From: Ornithinibacillus gellani
Lineage (GTDB): Bacteria; Bacillota; Bacilli; Bacillales; Amphibacillaceae
Assembly: GCF_003730295.1 (NCBI RefSeq)
Contig: NZ_QTSZ01000051.1
Span: 1 to 64,000 of the forward strand
DNA length: 64,000 bases
Direction of reading: 5' to 3'
The notes below the pieces were generated by a model, which did no database searches, was not told the origin of the DNA, and saw only the letters and a program-made list of their open reading frames with translations. The translations under genes and the position numbers were made by a program. Every line of letters starts with the position of its first letter. The stretch's first letter is position 1. Positions 36,793-45,584 of this stretch are shown one piece after another.

Positions 36793-37538
36793 TGATGAAT
36801 ACAGCTAGAGAATCAATCAAAATGAATAGAGATGAAGTGGCTGCTGCAGTGAAGGATTATCCAGTTGCTATCCTACCAATGGGCGCATTGGAGCAACATG
36901 GACATCACCTCCCGCTTGGAGTTGATATTTATTTGGCCGAAGGTATTTCCAGAAGATTGTCTGAGCGAACTGGGGCCCTCCTGTTACCAGCGGTTCCATT
37001 TGGATATTCATGGGTATGGCGTGATATCCCCGGAACGGTATCCATGCAGCAGCATCATGTCGAAAGCATTATTAAAGATGTTGCACATAGTGTATCTCGA
37101 TATGGTGTGAAATTACTCATCCTTGTCAATGGACATGATTCCAATAATACAAGTATGAAATATGCTGCTAGAGAGCTAGCCGACGAAATTGACATGCCCG
37201 TCTCCTACCTGTTCTACCCGAAAATGGAACAAATCAGACAGGCTCATTGTGAATCTTCAACTTGGGACGGTATGATTCACGCATGCGAATTTGAAACATC
37301 CCTAATGCTTGCCATTAAGCCAGAGCTCGTCGACATGGATAAAGCCGTCAAGGAATATCCAGAACAACCCAATTTATATGGTAAATCTACTATTTCTCTT
37401 GGAGATTTAAGCGACAGTGGAGTATATGGAGATGCTACACTAGCCACTAAGGAAAAAGGCGAGCAAATGCTAGAGGAATTTTTGGATGAAATGGAAAACC
37501 TTATTCACGAAGCATATAGTAGCCTTGCAAATAAATAG
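36792..37538 (+). CDS. creatininase-family amidohydrolase
   Basis: 248 residues with the creatininase metal motifs: MGALEQHGHHLPLGVD, LVNGHDSNN and a later CEFETSLM. Members act as creatinine amidohydrolase, in mycofactocin maturation (MftE) or on formamidopyrimidines; here the substrate is unknown. GAGGAG lies just upstream and the start overlaps the aldolase stop. In a sugar-acid operon it may open a lactam or lactone, or deaminate an amino-sugar acid; this is inference. Confidence 0.8.
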   Translation: MMNTARESIKMNRDEVAAAVKDYPVAILPMGALEQHGHHLPLGVDIYLAEGISRRLSERTGALLLPAVPFGYSWVWRDIPGTVSMQQHHVESIIKDVAHSVSRYGVKLLILVNGHDSNNTSMKYAARELADEIDMPVSYLFYPKMEQIRQAHCESSTWDGMIHACEFETSLMLAIKPELVDMDKAVKEYPEQPNLYGKSTISLGDLSDSGVYGDATLATKEKGEQMLEEFLDEMENLIHEAYSSLANK

Positions 37539-37545
37539 CATGAGT

Positions 37546-37574
37546 AAACCGGCATGGAAAATCCTTGCCGGTTT
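37546..37574 (+). terminator. terminator of the ascorbate-type PTS operon
   Basis: Arms AAACCGGCA and TGCCGGTTT with an eleven-base loop, followed by a T-run. Confidence 0.85.
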
Positions 37575-37760
37575 TTGTTTGGGTGTATCTTCTAAATCTT
37601 AACCTGTTATATGAACCGAACAAACTACCAAATACTAAATTAATTCTAAAGGTAGCTGTTCCTATATATATGTCGCATAGATTTAAAATAATACAAGCTT
37701 TCTAAATACAATTCTATTGGGTGAGAGAATTTGTTAACCATAAATATGAATGTTATTAAT

Positions 37761-38117
37761 CTAGGCTAAAAACTTTTTTAGTTGCAGTTTTGCATACTCT
37801 TTTATAATTTCAAGTGGAACATTTCCAAGTTCTAAACCTTTTTCTTTTATTCCCTTTTTAGTTTTATTCCAAATGTGATTGTTTCTTATAGAATCTAAGA
37901 ATTCATGTCCTTTCCAAGTTAAAGATGCATGCAAGAAAAAGATCTTATTACCTGCTGTTTTAGTGTTATTGTTAACGAATCCAGCTTGATCCAAAATCTT
38001 TAGATGATAAAAAATAACTTTTTGATTCCATTCTTGTGGAATGTCAAGTTCATTGCAATCATCATTTTCTTCAATTAATAACAACAAATTCCTTACTAAT
38101 TCCAAATCCCGCCTCAT
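37761..38117 (-). CDS. DUF2513-like protein
   Basis: 118 residues beginning MRRDLELVRNLLLLIEE, then YHLKILDQAGFV and a WKGHEFLDSIRN segment, the layout of DUF2513 proteins. These look like winged-helix proteins and are common in phages and accessory regions. AAGGAGAG precedes the ATG. Function unknown; no phage genes are next to it. Confidence 0.75.
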   Translation of the reverse strand: MRRDLELVRNLLLLIEENDDCNELDIPQEWNQKVIFYHLKILDQAGFVNNNTKTAGNKIFFLHASLTWKGHEFLDSIRNNHIWNKTKKGIKEKGLELGNVPLEIIKEYAKLQLKKFLA

Positions 38118-38410
38118 TTCTAACTCTCCTTTTTAAATGGATTACAGTAAAATGAATACCATACTAATAGACATAGAAACTGAAAGTAAAAAATATATTC
38201 TAATATAATAAATTCTAGCACTCTACCAGGCTCACAATAGTATTGACTAATCCGCAAGAACAATATTCTCGTGAAACATGTCCCTAAAAATTAGCTGAAA
38301 TACTCAGATTGTTATACATTTCTTCATTTTTTATAAATATATTCCACGTTAGAGGAGGTAAATCTTAGTCTTAATATAATTGATACTTCACAGTATGTTC
38401 CTACTGTAAA
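38118..38410. other. non-coding spacer
   Basis: About 290 bp, AT-rich. No open frame with a ribosome site and no clear repeat. Confidence 0.45.
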
Positions 38411-38644
38411 CTATTTTGGCATTGCAATTCCTCTACTAAAGCTATATTTTTCGTTACATTCGTCGCAATCTGAATAAATATGTTTGTCTCTGAATCCAGG
38501 AATATCATCTTTATCATAGTATACAGTACCTTTCCTGCACGGACACTCATATTTCTCCTCGATAATAAGCCCCTTTCCTTCTCCATATCCAAAATGAGGA
38601 ATATGTTTGGATTCTTTTTTCTTCAATTGAATTGTGTTCTTCAT
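38411..38644 (-). CDS. small zinc-ribbon protein
   Basis: 77 residues, basic N-terminus, then ECPCRKGTV and SDCDECNEKY: two CxC/CxxC pairs 30 residues apart that could bind one zinc. AAAGGGGG lies upstream of the ATG at 38644. Its first part overlaps the next small gene in another frame. Unknown function. Confidence 0.5.
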   Translation of the reverse strand: MKNTIQLKKKESKHIPHFGYGEGKGLIIEEKYECPCRKGTVYYDKDDIPGFRDKHIYSDCDECNEKYSFSRGIAMPK

Positions 38645-38741
38645 TGGAAGCAACCCCCTTTTCTTTTAATTGTACCAAATATTCAGATATATAAACTTTA
38701 TACCTAAGACCTTTTGCCCTGAACATATATTCTCTCTTCAT
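38547..38741 (-). CDS. possible small protein overlapping the zinc-ribbon gene
   Basis: 64 residues (MKREYMFRAKGLRYKVYISE…). It overlaps the zinc-ribbon frame by about 100 bp. The first part looks protein-like, the second part (WIWRRKGAYYRG) looks like frame shadow. Possibly the real protein is shorter or a frameshift links both. Weak support. Confidence 0.3.
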   Translation of the reverse strand: MKREYMFRAKGLRYKVYISEYLVQLKEKGVASNEEHNSIEEKRIQTYSSFWIWRRKGAYYRGEI

Positions 38742-38907
38742 AAAAACACATAAATTATTATATAAAATTCAATTATAATGTTCTTATTCAAACCACGAAA
38801 AAGCCATCTAACTTAGACATTGTTTCCGCCAACTGCGACGTAAACATATGCCCTCTACTAAAAGAAATTAGAGAAGGACAGGTTCTCCCCCCTGTCCTCC
38901 CCACTAA

Positions 38908-40233
38908 TTAAGCCGCTCCCGCCATTCCTCCACTAACCCCGTCCAACACATACTCCGCTGAGCGGTTGAGTTGGTCATAGGCATCTTCGGTGATTTGTTC
39001 TGCGTTTAGCTGGTGTTCTAATAGATCCTGGAAGCTGTTCAGATGCTTGATTACTTTTTCGGTTTGGCCTGTGTCTTCGTATCTTTTTACTGCTGTGAGG
39101 TGCGTTGTTAGCAATCTGGCTGCTTGGTCATCTGTTATTTCCCCGTTGTCATGCAGTTTCTCGACTTGCTGCAGCATGCTGTCGATGGTTGGTTCGAGTA
39201 CGGTAACTTGTATGCTTTTTGTGATGGTTTTTCCGTTTTCTTCATAACTTACTTCAAGGTTTTGTTCTCCAAGTATTTCTGGGTCAAATCCTGTGATATT
39301 GGCAAACACCGAGACATCGCGCTGATAGTCGGTATCATAGGTTGCCGTTACTTTTACATCCAGGTCCTCGTATAAATAAGATTCCAGGCTGCCCTCAATC
39401 GTGATGTCTTCCAGCTGAGATATTGGCAAGTTCTCGGATGGTTCTACTCCGGAAATTTGATACATTCCCCGAGCCTTTAAGGAGAGGGGTTCTTCTGTTT
39501 TATCGGCGCGATACCAGCCGGCATTTCCTTCACCTACAAACGTGATTGGTGCTACGCCTAGTTCCCTAGCTTTAAGCTGGGCCATCGTATAATAGAAGAT
39601 GCTTCCTCTTTTCAGGTGATATTGGCTGGTGATCATGGAAAAAGTGTCCATGTCGTAATCATTGTATAAAATCTCAAAGCTGTTGGCGGCATTTTCAACG
39701 GTTGTCGCGCTTTCATTTTCCACAATAATGCGATCCTCTGACAATCCATTTTCGATTAACCAGTCATGCATGCGATCGCCTTCTGTCCAACCGTTTTTCT
39801 CAACTCCGCCTGTCACCAATACATAGGAATTGGGATACTTTTCTGCACTGCGGAGCGCGACTTCCAATCTACCAATCAATTCATCTTCCATTTCGCCATT
39901 GTCCTTTAAGGCGAATCCCAGCACGACAAATACATGCTTATCATTATCTGGCAGCCCATTTGGTGCAACATCGTGATTTTCTACCATTTCATTTTCAATC
40001 CAATACCAGCGATCCATCACACCATTCCAAAGCCCATAATCCTCAGCCGACACTTCTTTCATGGCATCCAATGTTCTTAAAACATCCGTATGGCCTTCTT
40101 CCCCAAAGTAGTAAATCAATTCACTCGTTAATTGGTCGACTCCTTTTGTACTTGCCTGTGCCTCCACAGTCGTAAACGAAAACAAACTGCATACTAATAA
40201 AAGACTCATGACCATCGTATAAAACTTCTTCAA
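38908..40233 (-). CDS. secreted DUF218 (YdcF/ElyC-type) protein with C-terminal FIMAH domain
   Basis: 441 residues. Signal peptide (about 1-28, ends VEAQAS). DUF218 domain (about 82-245) with VVLGFALK, VTGGVEKNGWTEGDRM and ENESATTVENA, a fold linked to envelope polymer steps. Then an Ig-like region (about 270-350) and a four-helix C-terminal part (355-432: HLTAVKRYEDTG… KVIKHLNSFQDLLEHQ) of the FIMAH type. The sialidase at 59-62 kb ends with a related module. TTG start at 40233, ten bases from GGGGAG. Enzymatic role unproven. Confidence 0.78.
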   Translation of the reverse strand: MKKFYTMVMSLLLVCSLFSFTTVEAQASTKGVDQLTSELIYYFGEEGHTDVLRTLDAMKEVSAEDYGLWNGVMDRWYWIENEMVENHDVAPNGLPDNDKHVFVVLGFALKDNGEMEDELIGRLEVALRSAEKYPNSYVLVTGGVEKNGWTEGDRMHDWLIENGLSEDRIIVENESATTVENAANSFEILYNDYDMDTFSMITSQYHLKRGSIFYYTMAQLKARELGVAPITFVGEGNAGWYRADKTEEPLSLKARGMYQISGVEPSENLPISQLEDITIEGSLESYLYEDLDVKVTATYDTDYQRDVSVFANITGFDPEILGEQNLEVSYEENGKTITKSIQVTVLEPTIDSMLQQVEKLHDNGEITDDQAARLLTTHLTAVKRYEDTGQTEKVIKHLNSFQDLLEHQLNAEQITEDAYDQLNRSAEYVLDGVSGGMAGAA

Positions 40234-40339
40234 TTTTCATCCGCTCCCCATTATAATTTTTGATTGTTCTGATGTATGCTGCGTTTTGATGTATGCTGCT
40301 ATAACATAACGAAAGCCCATCCCCCCTTTCAAAATTCAC

Positions 40340-40402
40340 TCCCGAAAAAAACAAAAAAACTCCCAAGAATAAATGACCCGAAATGCCATTTATTCTCGGA
40401 AG
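40340..40402 (-). terminator. long hairpin with T-run on the minus strand
   Basis: Stem formed by ACTCCCAAGAATAAATG-like and CATTTATTCTCGGAAGT-like arms, with T-runs on both sides. It would end transcription of a minus-strand gene lying at 40.4-40.8 kb. Confidence 0.65.
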
Positions 40403-40477
40403 TTTTGCTTCATTCATTTTAATTATGTGCAGCACAGAAACGCATGGACCATGTACCATATTCAACATCTATGTATG

Positions 40478-40810
40478 TCACACCTTATTTATAATCGACC
40501 TCTCGCTAGACCAGCTACTACCTATATTGTACGAATGGCCAATACGGAAAGCAATGAATCTCGTACATGTAAAGCAAATTTTACACAGGGAAAAATCCAG
40601 ACAAAATACAGCATGCAACTTCCCTCTTGAACCAGCCACTTGGATTGTTTTAAACCACCAGTATTTGAAAATATTTGAATCGGTCATTTTTCCATCTATC
40701 TCTGTTATAGCTATAATAGATGTGGACACCATATCATTACCATGAAATACAACTAAAGTATATTTTCTTTCATCGTAAGCAAACTGATGTAAATAAACGA
40801 TTAAAAACAT
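40478..40810 (-). pseudogene. possible degenerate gene, unknown
   Basis: Minus-strand frame of 110 codons ahead of the hairpin at 40340-40402. The first half looks like protein (FAYDERKYTLVVFHGND, then MTDSNIFKYWWFKTIQ); the second half is Cys/Ser-rich and looks out of frame. No good ribosome site. A frameshifted gene whose terminator survives is the simplest reading. Family not recognised. Confidence 0.35.
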
Positions 40811-40847
40811 TAGCTTCAGAAAAACGAATGAATGGGAGGATGATACA

Positions 40848-41642
40848 ATGAAGCGAGTCGCGGTTTTCTTCACCTTTTTATTATCGATCATGGCATGTCT
40901 GGCAACCCCTGTATTTGCCAAAAGTAGCATTAAACCAGGGTATGAAGTTAAATTCAATCTTGATCTGAATGCCTTTCCAGATTTAACGGAGATACTGCAA
41001 ATATTTGAAGCTACCCACGATGAAAATCTAAAGGTATATTATTTCGATACGCCTGAACAAACTTTCCGTAAAAATCATTATATTCACCGGCTTCGCGTAT
41101 ACGAAGGTGATAAAAAAGCAAACCTGACATACAAGAAAGTATTTCCGGGAATGGAAATAACGGATGCGATTGAAGAGGCGTATTCCAAAGGATTTCATGG
41201 AGATATGAATCATTACAAATTCGAAAATGACCGGAAAGAACGTATCGATACTTTTTCTATCAGTCGTAAGGAAAAGTTCAAAAAGAATAATCAAATAAAT
41301 TTCGATGATATCAATCCAAGCTATGCGATAAGTTTATTTAAAGAGGAAGCACCCAAAAAATATGAAGGATGGGATAATAAAATATGGTACCAGGAAACGC
41401 TGAATGACACGATTCCCTATGGTCCCGCATCTGTACAAACGTATACAGGTTATTTTCTTGGGACAGAAGCAGATATTGAAATATGGACATATCAAGGAGA
41501 TACAGTTGTTGAAATCTCCACCAAAACAGCAAAAAAATCAGAAGCTGACCAAATTGAAAAGGCATGGTTTCAGGAACTATCCCATCTAAATTGGCTAAGC
41601 ACAGACCAAGCATCGAAAACAAACTTTGTTATGGACCGTTAG
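40848..41642 (+). CDS. secreted CYTH-like protein
   Basis: 264 residues. Signal peptide (about 1-24, ends PVFA). The rest resembles a CYTH (triphosphate tunnel) fold: starting strand EVKFNLD, then VYYFDTPEQTF, HYIHRLRVYEGDKKANLTYKKVF, and near the end VVEISTKTAKKSEADQI. CYTH enzymes act on triphosphates in the cytoplasm, so a secreted one is unusual. GGGAGGATG precedes the ATG. Whether the acidic and basic tunnel residues are complete cannot be settled by eye. Confidence 0.62.
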   Translation: MKRVAVFFTFLLSIMACLATPVFAKSSIKPGYEVKFNLDLNAFPDLTEILQIFEATHDENLKVYYFDTPEQTFRKNHYIHRLRVYEGDKKANLTYKKVFPGMEITDAIEEAYSKGFHGDMNHYKFENDRKERIDTFSISRKEKFKKNNQINFDDINPSYAISLFKEEAPKKYEGWDNKIWYQETLNDTIPYGPASVQTYTGYFLGTEADIEIWTYQGDTVVEISTKTAKKSEADQIEKAWFQELSHLNWLSTDQASKTNFVMDR

Positions 41643-41680
41643 AATGGAAATCTCAAGGCAAAACGAAGATTGTAACACCC

Positions 41681-41834
41681 AATATTTTAGAGCGTGATTT
41701 CACAGCCGCTAAGCCGAACGAGAAATAGGTAACAGACATCACCTATATTATGTACCGTAGTACTACTCTTTACTTGTAAAGAAAGGAACATGGTGCCTAG
41801 CATGTCCAGACAGGGGAACTGCTGGGATAACGCT
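41681..41834 (+). pseudogene. remnant of an IS3-family transposase (orfB)
   Basis: The frame from 41681 reads as the IS3/IS150 OrfB segment before the first catalytic Asp (RDFTAAKPNEK, an amber where Trp is normal, VTDITYIMY). After a stop and a deletion, MSRQGNCWDNA appears at 41802-41834, the segment before the catalytic Glu. Ends and orfA are gone. An old, inactive insertion. Confidence 0.8.
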
Positions 41835-41980
41835 TAATTGAATCTTTTCAATTTAATTTAAAAATGGATACAATTCCATTGCTTAGTATAGTTAAATAAT
41901 ACAATCATGGTTCAACAATCCGACCCTATAAACAAACATAAATCTTATAATAACACGCCCGTTTCGTGAAGAACGTTCTA

Positions 41981-42214
41981 CTATTCACAATTGCACTCAT
42001 ATTCCTTGAACCTATATTCCTTATACAGAGTTAATGCTTCAAAACCACTTGTAACCGACTCATAAACTTTAACCAAGGGAGCAATGTCTTTTTCAGCAAA
42101 ACCCATTACTTGTTGGTCTATATCGGCAGAGGAATCTAAAACATATTCATTCATATCCTCGTATAAACCATTATGTTCACAGACATCATACGTAACCGCA
42201 ACATAATTCTTCAA
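41981..42214 (-). CDS. small hypothetical protein
   Basis: 77 residues, acidic (VAVTYDVCEHNGLYEDMNEYVL… FEALTLYKEYRFKEY), ending in CNCE. TTG start with only a weak ribosome site (AGCGAG). No family recognised. Confidence 0.45.
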   Translation of the reverse strand: MKNYVAVTYDVCEHNGLYEDMNEYVLDSSADIDQQVMGFAEKDIAPLVKVYESVTSGFEALTLYKEYRFKEYECNCE

Positions 42215-42546
42215 TATTATATCACTCGCTTTTTTTATTTATGGTTTGTGTCAATCTGGTTCGTTTGTCGAACAAAAACCTTGTTGATTCATTCCCTTTT
42301 ATCTATTTTACATATACAAGCAAATTCCAATTCCACACGATAATCCGAATATCCACACTAATAACATCTATGATGCAGATTACACGTTTCACGTGAAGAA
42401 TAATACCCATTACCATTTGGAAAACGAAATAAGCGAAAGCAACCGAAGCGCAACACTTGCTTCGGTTGTAACTTTTATAAGGTAACTTTTGCTTCCGCCA
42501 TGAATAGCTTTCATTTGCTATTCGTTGAAATTTACGTATCAATTTC
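42215..42546. other. intergenic region with hairpin and partial parS-like site
   Basis: Holds a hairpin (42439-42467, arms CAACCGAAGC and GCTTCGGTTG) that probably ends the AraC gene, and CGTTTCACGTGAAGAA (42385-42400), which matches the parS consensus in 13 of 16 positions. The open frame at 42303-42542 has no ribosome site and is not taken as a gene. Confidence 0.45.
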
Positions 42547-43416
42547 TTATTTTATCGGTATCCAAATTTCCGAATATAAATCTGGATGGTTCGGATCTTC
42601 ATCTGTATATAATTCAAATTCTGGTGTTCCGGCTTGCTCATATCCTGTAGAAGGAAACCATTCAGAGAAAATGCGTTTCCAAGCATTTTGCATTGCAGAA
42701 GGCATTGGCCCGTGCACCTCAAAAACTGCCCATTTGGAAGCAGGGATTATCATGCTATGCATCCCTTCAGGAAGTTCCCCCGCGTAAGAAGTTGCTACCC
42801 AATAATCGAACACATTAGCCTTCTTTTGTGCTTCAGTGATTTCTCCGCAAACACCTAAAACACCGTTTACGATTCCGTCATTCAATTGAAACAGCAAATC
42901 ACTCGTTCCATTTTGATTGACCTCTTCCCAGAACTCAGGTATTCCTGCCACGTTTTCTTCCATTGCCACACTAGAAAATTCCCGCTTCACTCCAACAACT
43001 TGAAATGCTTCTTTCTCAATCACACTATACTTCATTGGTTCTGCCCCTTTCAAGGTTACCTGGATTACCAGGCTGTTATAGGATTGCAGCTTCCCCTTAT
43101 TCTTTCGCATTTCACTCGGAGTGATCTTGTGCTGTCTGCGAAAAGCCTTGGAAAAAGCCTCGGGAGTGTGATAGCCATATTTATAGGCAATGTCAATAAT
43201 CTTCGTATCTGTATTCAGCAATTCCTCTCCAGCCAATGTTAACCTTCGCCTTCTTATATATTCACCTACCGTTATATCTGTTAAAACTGTAAACGTTCTC
43301 TGAAAATGAAAAGATGACACATTGGCTTGTTTAGCAATGCTATCAATCGTTACTTCTTCTAATAAGTTATTTTCCACATACTCAATTGCCTTTTGTATCG
43401 ACTCTACCCATGCCAT
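42547..43416 (-). CDS. AraC-family regulator with GyrI-like effector domain
   Basis: 289 residues. Residues 1-105 hold two AraC helix-turn-helix motifs (TIDSIAKQANVSSFHFQRTF; IIDIAYKYGYHTPEAFSKAFRRQ). Residues 125-289 are a GyrI/Rob-like small-molecule-binding domain (MKYSVIEKEAFQVVGVKREF… WKRIFSEWFPSTGYEQAGTPEFELY). This architecture senses drugs or other amphipathic molecules. It has no obvious target gene beside it; a small membrane protein gene lies upstream on the same strand. Confidence 0.87.
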   Translation of the reverse strand: MAWVESIQKAIEYVENNLLEEVTIDSIAKQANVSSFHFQRTFTVLTDITVGEYIRRRRLTLAGEELLNTDTKIIDIAYKYGYHTPEAFSKAFRRQHKITPSEMRKNKGKLQSYNSLVIQVTLKGAEPMKYSVIEKEAFQVVGVKREFSSVAMEENVAGIPEFWEEVNQNGTSDLLFQLNDGIVNGVLGVCGEITEAQKKANVFDYWVATSYAGELPEGMHSMIIPASKWAVFEVHGPMPSAMQNAWKRIFSEWFPSTGYEQAGTPEFELYTDEDPNHPDLYSEIWIPIK

Positions 43417-43578
43417 AGCTTCAACTCCTTATTTTTTATCCTAACAACTTTTGAAATGCACATCCTGTCAATTTATGCTTAGTTATGACAGCCCTATAAA
43501 ACAACATGGGTTAAAGCAGTCGTGAATCAAAAATAAGTGTAGACTTCCCTGTGACTTGCCTGTTATGTATTACCCAAT

Positions 43579-43890
43579 TCATTTCACAAAAAAATCCAGC
43601 ATGTAAGGATATATGTATTGCAATGTTACGGCAAATAGAGCTACCAATCCTAGTGCGGATAATATTAGCACCCAAGTTTTCCTTATCTTTAATTGTATAA
43701 AAGCAGATACCAACACAAGCAAATCAAAAATCACAATCATTACAGTCCAAACCTTGTAGGATCCACCTGGGTCTGGTGTGGCTATGCTAAATACTGGACC
43801 TATGCCAATAACAGTTACCAATAAGAATATCAATCCGTGCACCACATATACTGTTTTCTTGAACAATATATCCACCTGCTTCCTCTCCAT
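43579..43890 (-). CDS. small membrane protein, unknown function
   Basis: 103 residues with three hydrophobic helices (about 14-34, 47-66 and 75-98). ATG at 43890. No family recognised. It lies between the AraC gene and the broken dienelactone hydrolase gene, all on the minus strand. Confidence 0.55.
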   Translation of the reverse strand: MERKQVDILFKKTVYVVHGLIFLLVTVIGIGPVFSIATPDPGGSYKVWTVMIVIFDLLVLVSAFIQLKIRKTWVLILSALGLVALFAVTLQYIYPYMLDFFVK

Positions 43891-43954
43891 CAACTTTCAC
43901 ATTAAAATAAAGCCCATGACGATGATTTAATTTTTATACGCCCCTGTTTGCATG

Positions 43955-44402
43955 CTACTCATCCAATCGCTGTAGGAAATCATGTACACGTTGCAATAGC
44001 AATTCGGTGGAATCCGCATCCTTTGCGTGAATCTGCACGGGCAGATTTACTGGCCAAGAAGATCCCAACATCGATGCAGGAATGCAAGAGCCAAAGAATA
44101 ATGCACCCTGTGCGCCTTCACATGTCATCGCGAGCTTTTGTCCTGGCATAACACCGAGTGAAAATCCTGCATAAACCATCTTATGCGGTAGCTCGCGCGC
44201 GATGTTTACTCCTCGCTCGATGATCTCTTCCAATCCAATTTCCTCAGCATGGGCTACACCGTCCTCAATTGTAGAAAAATAGGCGCCCTTCATAAAGGTC
44301 AGGAACATGTACAGTATGACCAGCCTCCCTAATCTTGTCCGCGAAAGTAAGTATACCTTCCGTTCGTCCCATTGCATGGTGAAATAACAGGATCTCAGCC
44401 AT
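43955..44402 (-). pseudogene. dienelactone hydrolase-family gene with a frameshift
   Basis: The first 40 codons (MAEILLFHHAMGRTEG… HTVHVPDLYEGR) and the rest (STIEDGVAHAEEIGLEEIIERG… AGFSLGVMPGQKLA) are in different frames. Removing one T from the run of five at 44275-44279 restores one frame. In the second part the nucleophile elbow GFSLG has Ser where the family often has Cys or Ser. GGAGGG precedes the ATG. May be a true pseudogene, a slippage-prone run or a base-calling error. Confidence 0.8.
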
Positions 44403-44719
44403 ATCATTTTCCCTCCATTGGCAAACTATATTTTTGATTCGTGTTAGCAAAATCTATATTTATTCAATTATCTATCAATTGAATTCATTAAGCAAACACA
44501 TCTTTTGGGCTACCCCAACCAAGTAAATCTCATAAAAAAATCACTCCCATCTACCCCGGCGCAAAACCCACCTCTGCAACAGGTTCTGCTTAAGCGTATT
44601 TGGAAGTGATTGAAAGCATAATGTATCCAATTTGTGATGGATCAGATACGCTTTCCAGTGGATGTTAGAAGCTGTTAAAACCTTGAATCCAATTTATGAG
44701 AGTATAAACACCCCCTCCC
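44403..44719. other. intergenic region with a long-range terminator-like stem
   Basis: On the minus strand AATCACTTCC (near 44601) pairs with GGGAGTGATT followed by seven T (near 44540), with about 60 bases between. This could end the small zinc-ribbon gene. The loop is GC-richer than its surroundings (GTGGGTTTTGCGCCGGGG) and may fold itself; I cannot assign it to a known RNA family. Confidence 0.4.
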
Positions 44720-44983
44720 CTATAAAAAGGTAAAGAAGTGGTATTTGTTATCGTAAGCGCCTTGGTTGTATAATGCGGAAAAGGTGGATTGGCATTTTGG
44801 ATTGACGCAATAAAATTCGACCTTTGCGACATGCTCCATGTAATAGCTAATCGCTGTCGGCTCAGGTTCCTGCAGTACTTCGCAAACTGGACAAATAGTT
44901 GGCACATGGCTGTCCAGATAAGGAACTTTTTTCTCGGCTTTGTAAGGCAGATACAAAATGTGTTTGACATATCCTTTTAACAT
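44720..44983 (-). CDS. small zinc-ribbon-like protein
   Basis: 87 residues with CPVC and CVNPKC, 26 residues between, a likely zinc ribbon. The N-terminus (LKGYVKHILYLPYKAEKKVPYLDSHVPTICPVC) is well ordered and protein-like. AGGGATG precedes the ATG. Function unknown. Confidence 0.55.
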   Translation of the reverse strand: MLKGYVKHILYLPYKAEKKVPYLDSHVPTICPVCEVLQEPEPTAISYYMEHVAKVEFYCVNPKCQSTFSALYNQGAYDNKYHFFTFL

Positions 44984-45584
44984 TTTTACACATCCCTATT
45001 CTATTTTTGGTCACAAGAAAACATATGTAGCAAGGCATGCAGAACAATCCCGCCCCCCTCGCCTGGAATGACGGTAGCAGTAAACATACAGCATGTAGTT
45101 ACTTAGAAAAATAAGGGTAAATATAAGTGAGATTCTAGAAGTTGTGACATGGAAGGATTTTCTCAAATAGAAGCTTTTCTGGATGAAGATTCTTTTGAAG
45201 GTCAAGTTCGTTTGGTTTACATTCACAGCATTTGTCGAAAAATGGATAACATACAATCTTTTCTAGTTCTTTTAACCTCTCCCATCTTTGGAACTAAGTA
45301 TATATACCTATATCATATCAGAAAATTTCCATTTGTGAAGCTATTTTTTAAAATTTTTGCGCTTTTGTAATTATTTTCGCGCAACAGCCAGGAAACATGC
45401 AAATACGGAAACAAAAATAAACCATGTTATACTAATTTCAGCTAAACTTTTTTCTGGAACTGCTAACTTGAAAACCTTGATGTGAAGGCCCGCAACTTGC
45501 GGTTGCACCTCGGTGCGCCTATAACTATCTTTACTTCGCTGCTCACTCCTCCAATAATAGAAATTGTGGAAAGGGATGATTAAC
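44984..45584. other. non-coding region of about 600 bp
   Basis: Short frames on both strands lack ribosome sites. One minus-strand frame near 45371-45500 ends with a hydrophobic stretch (SITWFIFVSVFACFLAV) and could be a membrane-protein remnant, but I cannot support it. A small GC-rich inverted stretch (GTGCGCC/GGTGCAAC…TTGC) lies near 45500. Confidence 0.4.

Noticed and set aside
41643-41980. Active insertion sequence
   Set aside because: Only two pieces of an IS3 OrfB remain, with stop codons and a deletion, and no inverted ends are visible.
42303-42542. 79-codon minus-strand frame after the AraC gene
   Set aside because: No ribosome site, crosses the probable terminator of the AraC gene, and its composition is not protein-like.
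44500-44610. Riboswitch or other known RNA
   Set aside because: The sequence between the pairing arms is GC-richer but shows no conserved core I know; the long stem is explained as a terminator.
45149-45370. 73-codon plus-strand frame
   Set aside because: Overlaps equally long frames on the other strand, no ribosome site, no recognisable features.
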